64,000 bases of DNA from Fremontodendron californicum (lineage: Eukaryota > Streptophyta > Magnoliopsida > Malvales > Malvaceae). The translations under genes were made by a program, and so were the position numbers. Shown here one piece after another: positions 46,578-58,822 of this stretch. The notes under the pieces are model-generated. The model was not told the origin of the DNA, searched no databases, and saw only the letters and a list, made by a program, of their open reading frames with translations. Numbering within the stretch: the first letter of the stretch is position 1; each line of letters opens with the position of its first letter. The stretch is taken from the NCBI GenBank assembly GCA_030761205.1, contig JAULJL010000038.1, forward strand, positions 744,001 to 808,000, read 5' to 3'.

Positions 46578-48996
46578 CTTGTTGGAGCTTGAGGCCATTT
46601 GGCTACTCCATGTGTTTTGCATTGTGTGTTGTATTTTTGTCATGCTAGTTGTTAGGTTTTTGCATTTGCATGATATTTGGTTGGATTTTTGAATTAAGCA
46701 TGCCTTGTGTTTGTGAAAATGCCATGCATATCTTAGGTCTAGGTTGCATTTATTGCCATGCAAGTTCATGTTAGGTCTAGGCCATATTATTTGTGTCATG
46801 CATTTTCCTTACATTTAGGTTTAGATCCATGCATTTCATGCATTATGTTTGCTGCATTGTTTCATGCATTTCATGTTCATGCCACTTGAATAATGACTTG
46901 AGCCAATTGATGGTTCAAAGTCATGCTCTCTTGAGCACACTTGTGGAAAATTAAGTTTGTCAAGTTGATTATTCTACCTTTGTGATTTTTTTTTACTTAG
47001 CCAATTTTTATCTAACTTTCAAAAAGTCCTAGCTACTGCTTTCAAGTCATTTTATGAGTTTCAAATATTTTTACTTTGATTTTTAAATGATTTTATCAAA
47101 GACAAAAAAATGTGCTCGCAAAGCAGTTTTTTTTCTCCTCCAAAAACTCGTACATCTCTGATTTTTCTGGGAATTCATCTTTGATCAGAAAATTAAGCCG
47201 ATTTTTTATCGTGTAGTTTTACATGTCCTGAGTCTCCATTAATTTTTTCAGAATTTTTGGAATTTTTAGAAATAGGATAAAAAATCGTGGATTAAAACTG
47301 GACAGTGGAGTCAGAATTGAATTTAAAGAAAAACAAAGCAGTTTTTTCTCCTCCAAAAACTCGTACATCTCTGATTTTTCTGGGAATTCATTTTTTATCA
47401 GAAAATTAAGTCGATTTTTTATCGTGTAGTTTTACATGTCTTGAGTCTCCAGTATTTCTTTCAGAAGTTTTCGAATTTTTAAAAATAGGGTAAAAAATCG
47501 TGGATTAAAACTGGACAGTGGAGTCAGAATTGAATTTAAAGAAAAACAAAGCAGTTTTTTTTCTCCTCCAAAAACTCATATATCTCTGATTTTTCTGGGA
47601 ATTCATCTTTGATTCGAAAATTAAGACGATTTTTTCTCGTGTAGTTTTACATGTCCTGAGTCTCCAGTATTTTTTTCAGAATTTTTGGAATTTTTAAAAA
47701 TAGGGTAAAAAACCGTGGATTAAAACTGGACAGTGGAGTCAGAATTGAATTTAAAGAGAAACCATTTTTCTGTTTTGGTTAATTTACTTAGAGTGGGCTG
47801 ATTAGGAGGGTTAGCTACTGACTTAGGGTAGTTTCTAAGCCTTTTTAAACTCTAAAAATGGTTTTTCAAGTCCCGGGTTAAGGGTAGTCAAGTCCGGATT
47901 TTTATACTTAGGAAATTAGAGCCATTTTAAAGAAATTAGCCCAGTTTTTATTTTTAATTCAAGCTTTTCAAAATTGTTTTCAAACAATCACAAAGTATTT
48001 TGGTTTTAGAATATTTAATTTGACATATTTTCCTAAGGTAGCCGGATATCTTTTTAGATATACGGATTTCCTTAATTAAAGGAAAAAATACATTTCATGC
48101 ATTGCATTTTTATATTCATGCATTTTATATAATATGTGATTCTTGCTATAATAATTTCTATGATATTGTTGTTATTTTGATTTATATTTTTTTGATGTTA
48201 CATGGTTTATTATATGGTTTCGAATATTTCATGATATCCTATGCTTTTAGTTAGTTATCTTTATTTAGCATATACATATTCATTTATTTTAAATGTTTCC
48301 AAAAAAGGATAATGGTTTTCAATAAAAAAAATATAAAGATATTCCCGAGTTAAAATAATTCATGAGTTCTCTACCGGGTTTGCTGGAGGGAATATCATCA
48401 ATTATCATTAATAAAGGAATATCTTTCTTTCAAAAAAGAGAATGATTCGGAAAGTTTTCCAAAACTAACAAAAATTTCTATATTTTGCCACGTTTGTTGG
48501 GGAATATAGGAAAATTTTGAATTTATAAATTCCGGATCATTTTCAATAAAAAAATGGAATTATTTTTCTTTAAATTGGGAATTAATTTGAAATACTGAAT
48601 TTAAAACCAACTTTTACCGAGACTTGAGATAACACACGATTAATAAGGTACCGATTTATACGGGCGTTGTGGGGGTGCTAATCCTTCCCCACACGTAACC
48701 GACTCCCGAACCCGCTTTTTGATTTCTCTGGTTTAAAACGCAGACTTGAAATTGGTTTTTAAAATGTTTTAATTAATTTTTAAAATATTTTATAAAACCG
48801 GTTTTAATAGGTGGCCGATCACACCTAGCTAAAAAAGATTGGTGGCGACTCCATGTCTTTTTTAAGGTCATTTTCAAAACCTTCATTTTTCTAGAGGAAT
48901 TAAGTCGACTTCTCCTCGATTTTTTTTATATGTCACGCCTAACGAATAATCAAAGTCTTGCGATGAGACGTCGTTATTATTTTTTAGGTTGGGACA
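46578..48996 (+). repeat. 5' LTR of element B, second part
   Basis: 2,419 bp continuing the sequence interrupted at 27831. It holds three 213-bp repeats starting aaagcag at 47120, 47335 and 47548. The end reads GGTTGGGACA, against GGTTGCGACA in the other LTRs. With the first part, the LTR totals about 4,851 bp, close to 4,847 bp for the 3' LTR. Confidence 0.93.
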
Positions 48997-48999
48997 GCT

Positions 49000-49018
49000 T
49001 GGAGACTCCGCTGGGGAC
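49000..49018 (+). promoter_or_regulatory. Primer binding site of element B, variant
   Basis: TGGAGACTCCGCTGGGGAC at the same distance from the LTR as in A. It differs from A's site at bases 4 and 11. Base 11 (G) fits tRNA-Arg(ACG) as I recall it; base 4 (A) does not. Confidence 0.72.
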
Positions 49019-50473
49019 ATATTAGAGAGTCAGGCCTAGAATTAGTCGTGTGTTATCTCAGTCTCGGTTTTGTTGGTTTAATTAGTATTTAATTTTAATT
49101 CCCACATTTTTTTAATAAGGAGAATTTTGAAAAATAGTAAAATATTTTTAAATATGTTCATACTCATGTGCATGCATTTTATTTTTGTTCTCGAGTTATT
49201 TAAGGTTGTATATTATAATTGCTTGTCGGTTAATGCGTTACACTATTCTTGAATGTTTTAATTGCTAGGGCATTTAGAATAAGGTTTGTAGAATAGGTAG
49301 TGAAAGGTTTGATATTCCTCCACACACACTACACGTGCATTTGCATAACATGAATCCTCTACCCGGATTCCGTCCTTTTAAGTGGAAGTAAAGTAACTAC
49401 GCCTTCATGATTGATCCTCCGTATGGGCTAGTGAAACACTTTCGGAGTATAAAGTACCTAATGCCTTCGTGATAATCCTCCGTACGGGCATAGGAAAATA
49501 TACTCTAACGAATTGAACCCGCTTTTATCGGGGTGCCTTACTAGCCTTCACCGGCGACAGTGAGGAATAATTCGGGGCCTTAGAACCGATTCACCCTCAT
49601 ATAGTTGAACCTAGGCGAAGCCATCCCGAATTTCCATTAGATATACCAAAAATAGGAACACATGGAGGGACATTTCTAAAGTTTTTGTTACCTATTTTAC
49701 ACTCCGAATAAGTGTGGTAGATCGGGCAACGATGTACGTACATCGCCCGTAATAAATGTGATACTCCGCCTCGAAGGCATCGTGATGCCTAAATAAGCAG
49801 ATATTGCTGGGTCAGATGTTCATTAGCTATTTAAAAAAAAAAAAATCCTTTTTCAAGCATTTTTGCATGTTGCACATTTCATGCATGTGTGAATGGAGCA
49901 TGTACATTTTTGGTTGTATTATTGATCTCATTCTTTGCAATAAACAGTTGGTAATTTCACTTGATGATTTCATAAAACCGGTAGTGTCACATGAACATTT
50001 GCATATGGTACCATAGTGGGATCCACCCTGAAATTATTTTGAAAATAATGTGATTGGTTTTTCATAAATAAAAAAAAACAACACAAAAAAAAAACATGTT
50101 AAAAAAAATCATAAATTTGGAGGCAAATCTTGCATAATGAGATTTTTGAATAATCAAGATTTAGGTCCCACCAATTTCGTGTAATCATTGATTTCTTTGT
50201 ATATACCTTTGTGTTAATTCATTTATTTTTGCATGTATCATTTTGACATCATGTTATAGTCATAGCATGCATGGTCATTCATTGTAAGATATGTTTATGA
50301 CATGCACAGTCATTATCTGTATATACCTGGCATTAGATTGCATCCATAGCATACATAGTCATCATAATTTCTCTGTATATGTTCATGCATTAATCATCAG
50401 TTTATTCATGCACATAGGAATAGAGCATGTACATTCATAATTGTATTCTTAATCTCATGACATTTTCATTTGC
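49019..50473 (+). other. Untranslated leader of element B
   Basis: Collinear with 32313-33788, including the gatgtacgtacatcg palindrome (about 49731), an A-rich run and 92-bp-family units before ORF1. The small frame 49804-50016 has no counterpart of equal length in A and is not supported. Confidence 0.6.
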
Positions 50474-51424
50474 ATGAAAGGGATTCGAGATATGAGGAAT
50501 GAATCGGAGGAACGATTGGGTGCTTTGGAACGCAATCAAGAGGAATATGGACATGAAATCCGAGAGGTGAAGGAACAACTTGCCAAATTGCTGAAAATGG
50601 TTGAGGATATGGGTAACAGTAAAGGTGAACTTTCTCAGGGCTTCGCATCATCTTCGGATCAACCAAAACCATTAGGCCCAGAACACATAATCCTTGCTGG
50701 ATCCTGCGCTTGTCAATGCCACAAAGGTTGCAATCCTGATGAAATTATGGACAAAATCGTGAAAATGATTAAACCTGAGAGCCTGATACCAAAGATAGAA
50801 ACCTTGGATCCTGTACCATACCTGCAAACTGTTCTAGGTCCAAACCAGTATCCCCACCCTACTATGGTCCAATCGTCCATTGGGACGACCACTACGGGAT
50901 TCCTGAATCCCACTCCATCTTTACCAACTACCAGTTCATACTATTTCCCTCATCAATCACCTTATCCAGTACCTGGGATAGGAACCTCGAGCTATGTACA
51001 ACCTCCAAAGGCCCCGTGTCCAAATCCATACCCTTACCATGCTGTTCCGCCACATCCCCATGTAAACACTCCGGTTCGAACCTTAGTGCCACCACCAAGT
51101 GCCCCAACTCCTAGGCCATGTGTGACTAAGAAACGATCCCAGAATAAGACCCAAATGCATTTTGATCCCATTCCAATCAGCTACCAAGAGCTCCTCCCTA
51201 TACTGATCCAAAATCACATGGTTGCCTGTGTCCCATTGAAACCCCTGTTACCACCATATCCAATGTGGTATAATCCAAATGAAAGATGTGATTATCACTG
51301 TGGAATTGTTGGCCATAGCATCGAAGATTGTATAGCAGTCAAAAGGAAAGTGCAAGCTCTCATAGATGCCAAGTGGTTGGATCCAACGACACTGATTGAT
51401 AAAGGACTGGGAAAACGCCATTAG
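50474..51424 (+). CDS. ORF1: capsid-less Gag-like protein (element B)
   Basis: 316 residues, same start, stop and layout as the A copy: coiled coil to about residue 50, CACQCHKGC at 78-86, a Pro/Tyr-rich middle, and the knuckle CDYHCGIVGHSIEDC at 272-286 followed by a basic tail (LIDAKWLDPTTLIDKGLGKRH without its first residue is the C-terminus). The first 110 residues are nearly identical to A; most differences fall after that. A hand count gives about 29 replacement and about ten silent changes between the copies, so the open frame alone does not prove strong selection. Function unknown; RNA or DNA binding is suggested by the knuckle. Confidence 0.75.
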   Translation: MKGIRDMRNESEERLGALERNQEEYGHEIREVKEQLAKLLKMVEDMGNSKGELSQGFASSSDQPKPLGPEHIILAGSCACQCHKGCNPDEIMDKIVKMIKPESLIPKIETLDPVPYLQTVLGPNQYPHPTMVQSSIGTTTTGFLNPTPSLPTTSSYYFPHQSPYPVPGIGTSSYVQPPKAPCPNPYPYHAVPPHPHVNTPVRTLVPPPSAPTPRPCVTKKRSQNKTQMHFDPIPISYQELLPILIQNHMVACVPLKPLLPPYPMWYNPNERCDYHCGIVGHSIEDCIAVKRKVQALIDAKWLDPTTLIDKGLGKRH

Positions 51425-51719
51425 GATTGGGAGATTTACAGTATTGAGGTGGAAAGACTTCGGTCTTATATGATGTAATAGGATTTCACTTTTTCAGTAG
51501 CCGGCTCTTATAGCCTTAGGATGCTAGGAAGAATAAAGTGCTTGTAAAGACAGTTTTAACTACTGCTCAAATTTTGTAAAACATGGTTTATACCATTGTG
51601 AACATTGATATGGGAATGAATTGAGTATTCTTCAAATTTATAAGATGTTGATGATTAAGTTCCTCCGATTCTTATTTCCTCCGTCATATCTTCCCCTTTG
51701 CATTTTGCATCCCATCAAT
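51425..51719 (+). other. Region downstream of ORF1 (element B)
   Basis: Unique sequence collinear with 34740-35039; no gene seen. Confidence 0.5.
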
Positions 51720-52140
51720 TATTTGTCAGGTTGCATTCATGCATTCATAATCAGCATGATTTTTCTGTATATATCCATGCATTAATTTGCTTATTACATA
51801 CATCATGATTAGCATTAGGTCACATTCATGACACACATGGTTAGCATGATTTTCTTTGTATATACTCTGTATCAATCATTCATTGTTTGCATGTATCATA
51901 ATTGACACTGTGTTGCATTCATAGGATATATGATTATTCATTGGGAAATATGCTAAAATGCACATGATCAGTCATTGCATATATCCATGTGTTGATTTGT
52001 TTATTCTTTGTTTGCAACATGTTGGCATTGTGATTGCATTTATCACATATATGGTCAGCATGTTTCCATTGTACATATCCATACATCATATTGTTTAGGC
52101 TTCACATGCATCAAATTGCATTCATGGCTCATTCATCATG
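51720..52140 (+). repeat. 92-bp repeat spacer between ORF1 and ORF2 (element B)
   Basis: About four units of the family seen at 35040-36010, giving a spacer about 0.5 kb shorter than in A. The last unit and the following 100 bp are almost identical in the two elements. Confidence 0.82.
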
Positions 52141-52254
52141 ACATACATTTGGGGGAAATAAAATAGAAGTTGGCTTGGCTTTAGGAGTCTTTGAAAGAAT
52201 TTCCATTTCAAATCAGAAGAAGTACTGAGTACACTTTTAATACAGGCTGGTGCT

Positions 52255-53712
52255 ATGGAGGATGAACAAGTTGCCCGAATGGAAAAAATGGAAAGGGAAC
52301 AGAGAGAATTGCGAGAACAGCTAGCAAAATCTCAAGCAGAATCTAAGGATCAGATGACTAAACTGATGGAGCTAATGTCTGCTGTAATCAAGGGAAAAGG
52401 ATACACCGAAAACTTTGTCGCCGGAGAAGGGTTAGAGGTACAAAAGGGCCAAGATGAGGTCACAATAAGTGATGCCCAGAACACTGTTAACCCCGTCAAT
52501 GTCCTAAACTCAGATGATCCGGCTGAACAGGCAAAGTTGAAAAGGGTTGCAGTAAATGAGGTTGAGTTGGCAGATTCTCAAGGGAAATATCAGTTGTTAG
52601 ATGAAAGGCTCCGGGCAATAGAAAGAACAGATGTATTCGGGAGTGTGGAGGCGAAAGAACGATGCTTGGTCCTCGATTTAGTCATTCCTCCTAAGTTCAA
52701 GATCCCTGACTTTGTGAAATATGACGGGACGACCGATCCATCAGCCCACATCACTATGTTCTGCCGAAAGATGACAAGTCAGATATATAATGATAAGCTT
52801 TTAATTCACTGCTTTCAGGATAGCCTCAGCGGGTCCGCAATTAGGTGGTATAGTCAGTTGAGCAAGGATCAGATTCGCTCTTGGAATGATTTGGCTAGGG
52901 CTTTTCTAAACCAGTACAAGCATATGACCGACATGGCGCCTGACCGTCTCACCTTGCAAAATATGAAGAAAAGAGCTACTGAGAGCTTCAAAGAATATGC
53001 GCAACGGTGGATGAGCCTGGCCGTCCAAGTACAACCGCCTTTAACTCAGAAGGAAACCACTGTCCTTTTTGTGAATACACTACAGGCCCCATACTACGAT
53101 AGACTTGTCGGCAACACCACGAAGAATTTTTCAGACATGGTAATTTCAGGGGAGATGATTGAGAATGCTATCAAGGATGGGAAAATTGAAGGAGAAAGAA
53201 CATCCAATACCAAGAACAAGGGGGCATCTGAAAAGAAAAAGGAAGATACCCAAGTCGTGGAAGACTTTGCCCCATCTACTCAATTATCCTCGTACCAGCC
53301 ATTTTACTCTACCCTGAACAATGTCTCTCAAGGTTTTTATCCCTACCAACCAATGACTGCAACTACACCAGAATTTGCATCTGTCTATCAATCGAACATC
53401 CTTGGGAATAATCGAAGGGGGCTTAAAAAGCGAAAAATAAATCAGGTTGACCCGATTCCTGTGACATACAGTGAGCTACTACCTCAACTCATCCAGAATC
53501 ACCTTGTGACACCCATGCAAATAACGCCTTTGAAGCCCCCTTATCCGAGCTGGTATGATGCTAATGAGTGTTGTGGGTACCATTCTGGCAATCAAGGTCA
53601 CTCAACAGAGAACTGCCCCGCTTTGAAGTACAAGGTCAGAGATCTCATCAAGGCTGGTTCGATAAGTTTTGAAGATGGGGAAGCCAAGTGTCACAAGAAA
53701 CATTGTGCATGA
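52255..53712 (+). CDS. ORF2: full-length Gag of element B
   Basis: 485 residues, uninterrupted. Residues 5-45 are a charged coiled-coil-like segment; 150-310 match the plant retrotransposon Gag capsid family (PPKFKIPDFVKYDGTTDP, FQDSLSGSAIRWYSQL, NQYKHMTDMAPDRLTLQ, EYAQRWMSLAVQVQ). A basic patch RRGLKKRKIN lies at 387-396. The zinc knuckle CGYHSGNQGHSTENC is at 440-454, of the form CX2HX5HX4C. It ends in a Cys/Lys-rich tail. It should build the cytoplasmic particle and bind the element RNA. The frame stops without leading into protease or pol; the next 100 bp match the non-coding region of A. The start ATG is shared with A and follows a conserved agtacacttttaatacaggc. This is the only complete Gag in the window. 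Confidence 0.9.
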   Translation: MEDEQVARMEKMEREQRELREQLAKSQAESKDQMTKLMELMSAVIKGKGYTENFVAGEGLEVQKGQDEVTISDAQNTVNPVNVLNSDDPAEQAKLKRVAVNEVELADSQGKYQLLDERLRAIERTDVFGSVEAKERCLVLDLVIPPKFKIPDFVKYDGTTDPSAHITMFCRKMTSQIYNDKLLIHCFQDSLSGSAIRWYSQLSKDQIRSWNDLARAFLNQYKHMTDMAPDRLTLQNMKKRATESFKEYAQRWMSLAVQVQPPLTQKETTVLFVNTLQAPYYDRLVGNTTKNFSDMVISGEMIENAIKDGKIEGERTSNTKNKGASEKKKEDTQVVEDFAPSTQLSSYQPFYSTLNNVSQGFYPYQPMTATTPEFASVYQSNILGNNRRGLKKRKINQVDPIPVTYSELLPQLIQNHLVTPMQITPLKPPYPSWYDANECCGYHSGNQGHSTENCPALKYKVRDLIKAGSISFEDGEAKCHKKHCA

Positions 53713-56579
53713 TCATATTAGGTTTTTGACACATGTAGTTCTATACACTGTGATGATGAAAGCACTTGTCTCATGTTAACATCTACATGAATTAAATAAA
53801 TTTTGAATTTTAAATGCTTTGTGTTTGTTGTGTTTCAACAATAACTTGAATTTGCAAAAACAAGCATTAAGGGAATTTTTAGTGATTGATAGTCTCAAGA
53901 AGATTGATGATCATTGTTAGAAATGACCCAATACCTTCAGCCCTCTCTTTTAGGCTTTCCTAAGCCTAAATCTTTTGAACCGAGACCACTCGAAAGACCT
54001 AATGCTTCAAGGAATATGAATGATTTGACTTCATAAAACCATTGTCATCACAGAATAAGCAAAGACGTAGATCTTAGTCTAGGCTATGAACAAAGGAACG
54101 AACTTTTTCAAATTTTTCGAATTCTTTGAAATTCAAACAAATGAGACATTCTTTCAAGAGTCTAGATTTTGATAATTTGGTGTGTGTCAAGATTGTGCTA
54201 AAACCATTCATGACCTTTCCCAATAACCACAAAACACTAATTGCCCAAACATCACTTCATGATTGACATCCTGGGGCACAATGATTAAACTAGATTATCC
54301 CTTGTCCCAGAGAAAACCCATTTTTGGGTCATATTTTCCTTGTCTCTTCAAAGAACTCAGATTGGAAACTCAGCCTTTTCAAAATAGACCTAGACTTGCT
54401 ATGTTCCTCGTTGATACAAATTCGCATGGTTAATCAAATTGGGGCATCATATATGGAAATGATGGATACATAGTGAAGAAGGATGGGCTAATGCATGAAT
54501 CATTGGGGGCATGAGACGAAAAAAACAACAAAAAAAAAAAGAAAAAAGAAAAAGAAAAATTGTGATATCATGCATATGAGAATTCGGATGATTCCAAAGT
54601 GCAAAATGAAATTTTGATTATCTATTTCCCCTGGGGATTGCTTTTCGAAGTAAATATTCGTGCTTGACATGAGGAATGGCCATCTTTCATATCCCTTTCA
54701 CACAAAAAGAAATTATCCATAGTCACCCCTTTTGAGCCAAAAGAATTCTTTCTTCTTTGAACCCTGATCAAGGATTACCCTCTACACTGGGGGGCAAATA
54801 CGAGGAAAGATCTTTTCAAAGATCATTGAGAAATGAGTGATAGCTCAAGGACCGACACAAAGCAAATGGAGCCCCGAATAAATACGGGCTCACTCTGTCA
54901 AAGAAAAAGAAGAGAAAAAGATGGTGAAATGAAAGCCAAGAAAAACAAAAGAAAAACACAATGAAAAAGAAAATGTGTGTGAAAGACATGGCAAATTGAA
55001 AGCCAAGAGCAAGGAAGAAAAAGAGCAAAGTCAAAAGGAAAGAAATGTCCAAGAAGGGACAAATGCTTCAAAGAGAATCCTCCTCAAGAAATGATCCTTG
55101 ATCTAATTACCCTCAAACACATATTTTGGGCCTATTTATCCTTTCTTTCTGAACCCTGAGCCATGGCCTACATTATATGCTTTAAAAGTCCATTTTGATG
55201 AAGCATGAATATTTAATCTGAAAGGTTTTTCCTCAGATTTTATCCCATTTCATCGAATTATCATTTCACTAAGGAAGAATTTATAATTCTCAAGTGTATG
55301 GTAGAACAAAAACAAAACAAAAAAAAAAAAAGAGAAAAATTGAAAAGAATGGGATTTTAGGGCGAAAACCCAAAAATGGGCGGTCTAGAGTAGAATAGGA
55401 ATTTTTGATGCCATCTATGATAGTGCCGATACCCCAAAAAGAGAAGGTCATCTTAAAAAAAGGTGGTCATCGAGGAACATCTAGGAATTCCTGAACCCCC
55501 CAAATTGTCAGCTCTCATTCGGAGGATTGTCTTCAAAAATTGAATCTTTTTTTTCCTCCAAGATCAAACTTTCCGATTTAAACATCCCAGCCAATCTTGA
55601 CGCTTGTCAAAATACCTTGATATTGGAAACTACAAGAATGTTGAATTTGTTTGGTTCTCAATGAATTCATGATTTATAAAATCTGTTCCATTTGTGAGCC
55701 TAGAAGGGACATTCATTTTTGTTGTGAAGTTTTCCTGCAAAAACCAAAATCTTGTTGTATCGAGCTTTGTCAATTCAAATTGAAAAACCCAAATTAATAC
55801 TTAGGGAATTTTCTAACAGTGATCATCAGTCATCAAAATATTTGTACATCATACACTGTGGAGTTAAAATTTTTGGCTTAGAAGTTTTCCTTAAATAAGC
55901 AAAATTGTTTTTCAAAAAGGGAAAATAAAAATATTTTTGAAATACCCATTTTTTATGTTGACATGAGACAAGGATTTTTCTAACCCAAAGATATATAACT
56001 GCCAGGATAGGTCCTGACTTCCAGATATGAGAAGAAGATATCGAACCCGGTTCAGATCTCTGTTGATGAAAGTTTGAAAACTGTTGGGGCAAAGAGAATA
56101 GCCAAAATGAATTGAAGATATACTCTGATTTGAAGAGGAAAAATGAATTTGAAAGGCTAAGCCAAAGTCTAGAAAAACAACCGGGGGCATTTGCATCACT
56201 CATGAGCACTCATCTCTTTATCGAGCTTTTGCATCTGCACAGTGTCAGCAAGCATTTGCATCATTCATGGGTATTTGCATTGGCACTATTCCATAAGCAT
56301 CTGCATTTTACCTTTACATTTACATTCTTCATGGAATTCGCATTTGTGTCATCTCAAGCAATTGCATCATTTCTAGAATCATTGCATTTTCATTATTGTG
56401 TGGTAATTGTAGTTACACCATTCATAAACCAGTTACATGAACACAATTAGTAGGGGCATCTGCATCACGAAACATGGGCATCAATCCAGGCCATTTGCAT
56501 TTGCACTAAGAAATATTTTACATTTGCACCATGAAGCATGAGCACCTTGTTAAAAGACATGTGCATCTGCATCATTTCT
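53713..56579 (+). other. Non-coding 3' region of element B
   Basis: Collinear with 37546-40439 of A. No pol-type motif in any frame. It contains A-rich runs and GCATTTGCATC-type short repeats from about 56190 to 56580. Minus-strand frames such as 54816-55052 and 55826-56209 are not recognisable, and 56112-56450 is a repeat-rich frame without support. Confidence 0.7.
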
Positions 56580-58455
56580 CAAAGCTTCTGGTGGGGATAT
56601 CCAGAATTTTACAGTTTTAAAAATGAACAAGTCTTCGGTGGTGATAGCTGAAGCCTCTGGTGGAGATATCCAGGGTTTTATAATTTTGAAACATGAGAAA
56701 TTTTTATTCTGAAGGAGTTACCCAGAATTTTACAATGAGCAAGTCTTTGGTGGTGATAGCCAAAGCTTCTGGTGGGGATATCCAGAATTTTACAGTTTTA
56801 AAAGTGAACAAGTCTTCGGTGGTGATAGCTGAAGCCTCTGGTGGAGATATCGAGGGTTTTATAATTTTGAAAACATGAGAAATTTTATTCTGAAGGAGTT
56901 ACCCAGAATTTTACAATGAGCAAGTCTTTGGTGGTGATAGCCAAAGCTTCTGGTGGTGATATACAGAATTTTGCAGTTTTAAAAGTGAACAAGTCTTCAG
57001 TGATGATAGCTGAAGCCTCTGGTGGAGATATCCAGGGTTTTATAATTTTGAAAACATGAGAAATTTTATTCTAAAGGAGTTACCCAGAATTTTACAATGA
57101 GCAAGTCTTTGGTGGTGATAGCCAAAGCTTCTGGTGGTGATATCCAGAATTTTTCAGTTTTAAAAGTGAACAAGTCTTCAGTGGTGATAACTGAAGCCTC
57201 TGGTGGAGATATCCAGGGTTTTATAATTTTGAAAAATGACAAATTTTATTCTGAAGGAGTTACCCAGAATTTTACAATGAGCAAGTCTTTGGTGGTGATA
57301 GCCAAAGCTTCTGGTGGGGATATCCAGAATTTTACAGTTTTAAAAGTGAACAAGTCTTCGGTGGTGATAGCTGAAGCCTCTGGTGGAGATATCCAGGGTT
57401 TTATAATTTTGAAAACATGAGAAATTTTATTCTGAAGGAGTTACCCAGAATTTTACAATGACCAAGTCTTTGGTGGTGATAGCCAAAGCTTCTGGTGGTG
57501 ATATCCAGAATTTTGCAGTTTTAAAAGTGAATAAGTCTTCGGTGGTGATAGTTGAAGCCTCTGGTGGAGATATCCAGGGTTTTATAATTTTGAAACATGA
57601 GAAATCTTCTTCTAGATGAGTTATCTAGAATTTTATATTGAGCAAGTCTTTGGTGGTGGTAGCCAAAGCTTCTGGTGGGGATATCCAGAATTTTACAGTT
57701 TTAAAAATGAAGAAGTCTTCGGTGGTGATAGCTGAAGCCTCTGGTGGAGATATCCAGGGTTTTATAATTTTGAAAAATGAGAAATCTTCTTTTGAAGGAG
57801 TTATCCACAATTTTTTTCAACATGTGCATCTACATCAAGAAGCATTTGCATCAATCTAAGTTAGTTAAATCTGCATCAAGAAAGTTTGCATCAAATCAAG
57901 TCATTTACATTTTCATCAAAGACATTTGCACCAATCTAAGTCATTTGCATCTACATCAAGAAGCGTTTGCATCAACAAAAGACATTTGCATTTGCATCAT
58001 GAAGCATTTGCATCATCTCTTAAAGCTTTCAAGTATAATCGATTTCGTTTCCTTAAGGCGAGTCGAGCCCCGAAATCATCGTCGAGGTACTTTTTTTATT
58101 TATGAACAAGTCTTCGGTGGTGATAGCTGAAGCCTCTGGTGGAGATATCCAGAGTTTTTTTTAAAGTCCTTTGAAAAGGTAGAAAGTTTTCGGTGGTGAT
58201 AGCTGAAGCTTCTGGAGATGATACCCAGAATTTTACAGTTTTAAAAATGAGCAAGACTTCGGTGGTGATAGCTGAAGCCTCTGGTGGAGATATCCAGAGT
58301 TTTAAAATCCTTTGAAAAGATAGAAAGTCTTCGGTGGTGATAGCTGAAGCTTCTGGAGATGATACCCAGAATTTTTACATTTAAAAAAAAATGAGCAAGT
58401 CTTTGGTGGTGATAGTCGAAGCTTCTGGAGGAGATATCCAGAATTTTAAACACAG
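56580..58455 (+). repeat. About 181-bp tandem array with GGTGGTGATAGC motifs (element B)
   Basis: Major units start at aagtctttggtggtgatagc at 56741, 56922, 57103, 57283 and 57464 (period 180-181 bp). Each contains two related submonomers (agtcttcggtggtgatagct and agtctttggtggtgatagcc, each followed by a gatatccag block) plus a gaaggagttacccagaattt segment. After 57780 the array breaks into irregular pieces, with a GCATTTGCATC-type insert (57820-58020) and then shorter units to 58455. It is unrelated to the array at the same place in A. Confidence 0.9.
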
Positions 58456-58809
58456 CTGAGAACAAGACAGGTTAAGGCCCCGAGACCATCGTCGAGGTCA
58501 TTTCCTTTCTTGCAAATCGAATTCGTTTCCTTAAGACGAATCGAGCCTTGTTTAGGCAGGGAATTCAATTTAAGGACAAATCTTCAATTTACTGTTTTCA
58601 AAAAAAAAAATTGAAAAAAAAAAGAAAAAAGAGAAAAAATGAAAAATAAATAGAAAATGAAAAAAGAAAATAAAAAATAAAAAATGCAAAATGCAAAAAT
58701 GAATGAAAAAATGAAAAAGAAAACCCCTTTCCTTTCCATGTGATTTCACTGACCGTACAAAATTAGTGTTGGTTTATCTTTGCCTGATTCCTGATTCTCA
58801 GCAATAGCC
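58456..58809 (+). other. A-rich segment before the polypurine tract (element B)
   Basis: Starts with aagacgaatcgagccttgtt shared with A, then 58597-58725 almost all A with scattered G and T, then the conserved gattcctgattctcagcaat block. Confidence 0.7.
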
Positions 58810-58822
58810 AAAGAGGGGCAGC
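58810..58822 (+). promoter_or_regulatory. Polypurine tract of element B
   Basis: AAAGAGGGGCAGC directly before the 3' LTR. Confidence 0.85.

Noticed and set aside
57097..57420. 107-residue plus-strand frame in the 181-bp array
   Set aside because: It exists because one unit is 180 bp long; neighbouring units shift frame. Treated as array, not gene.
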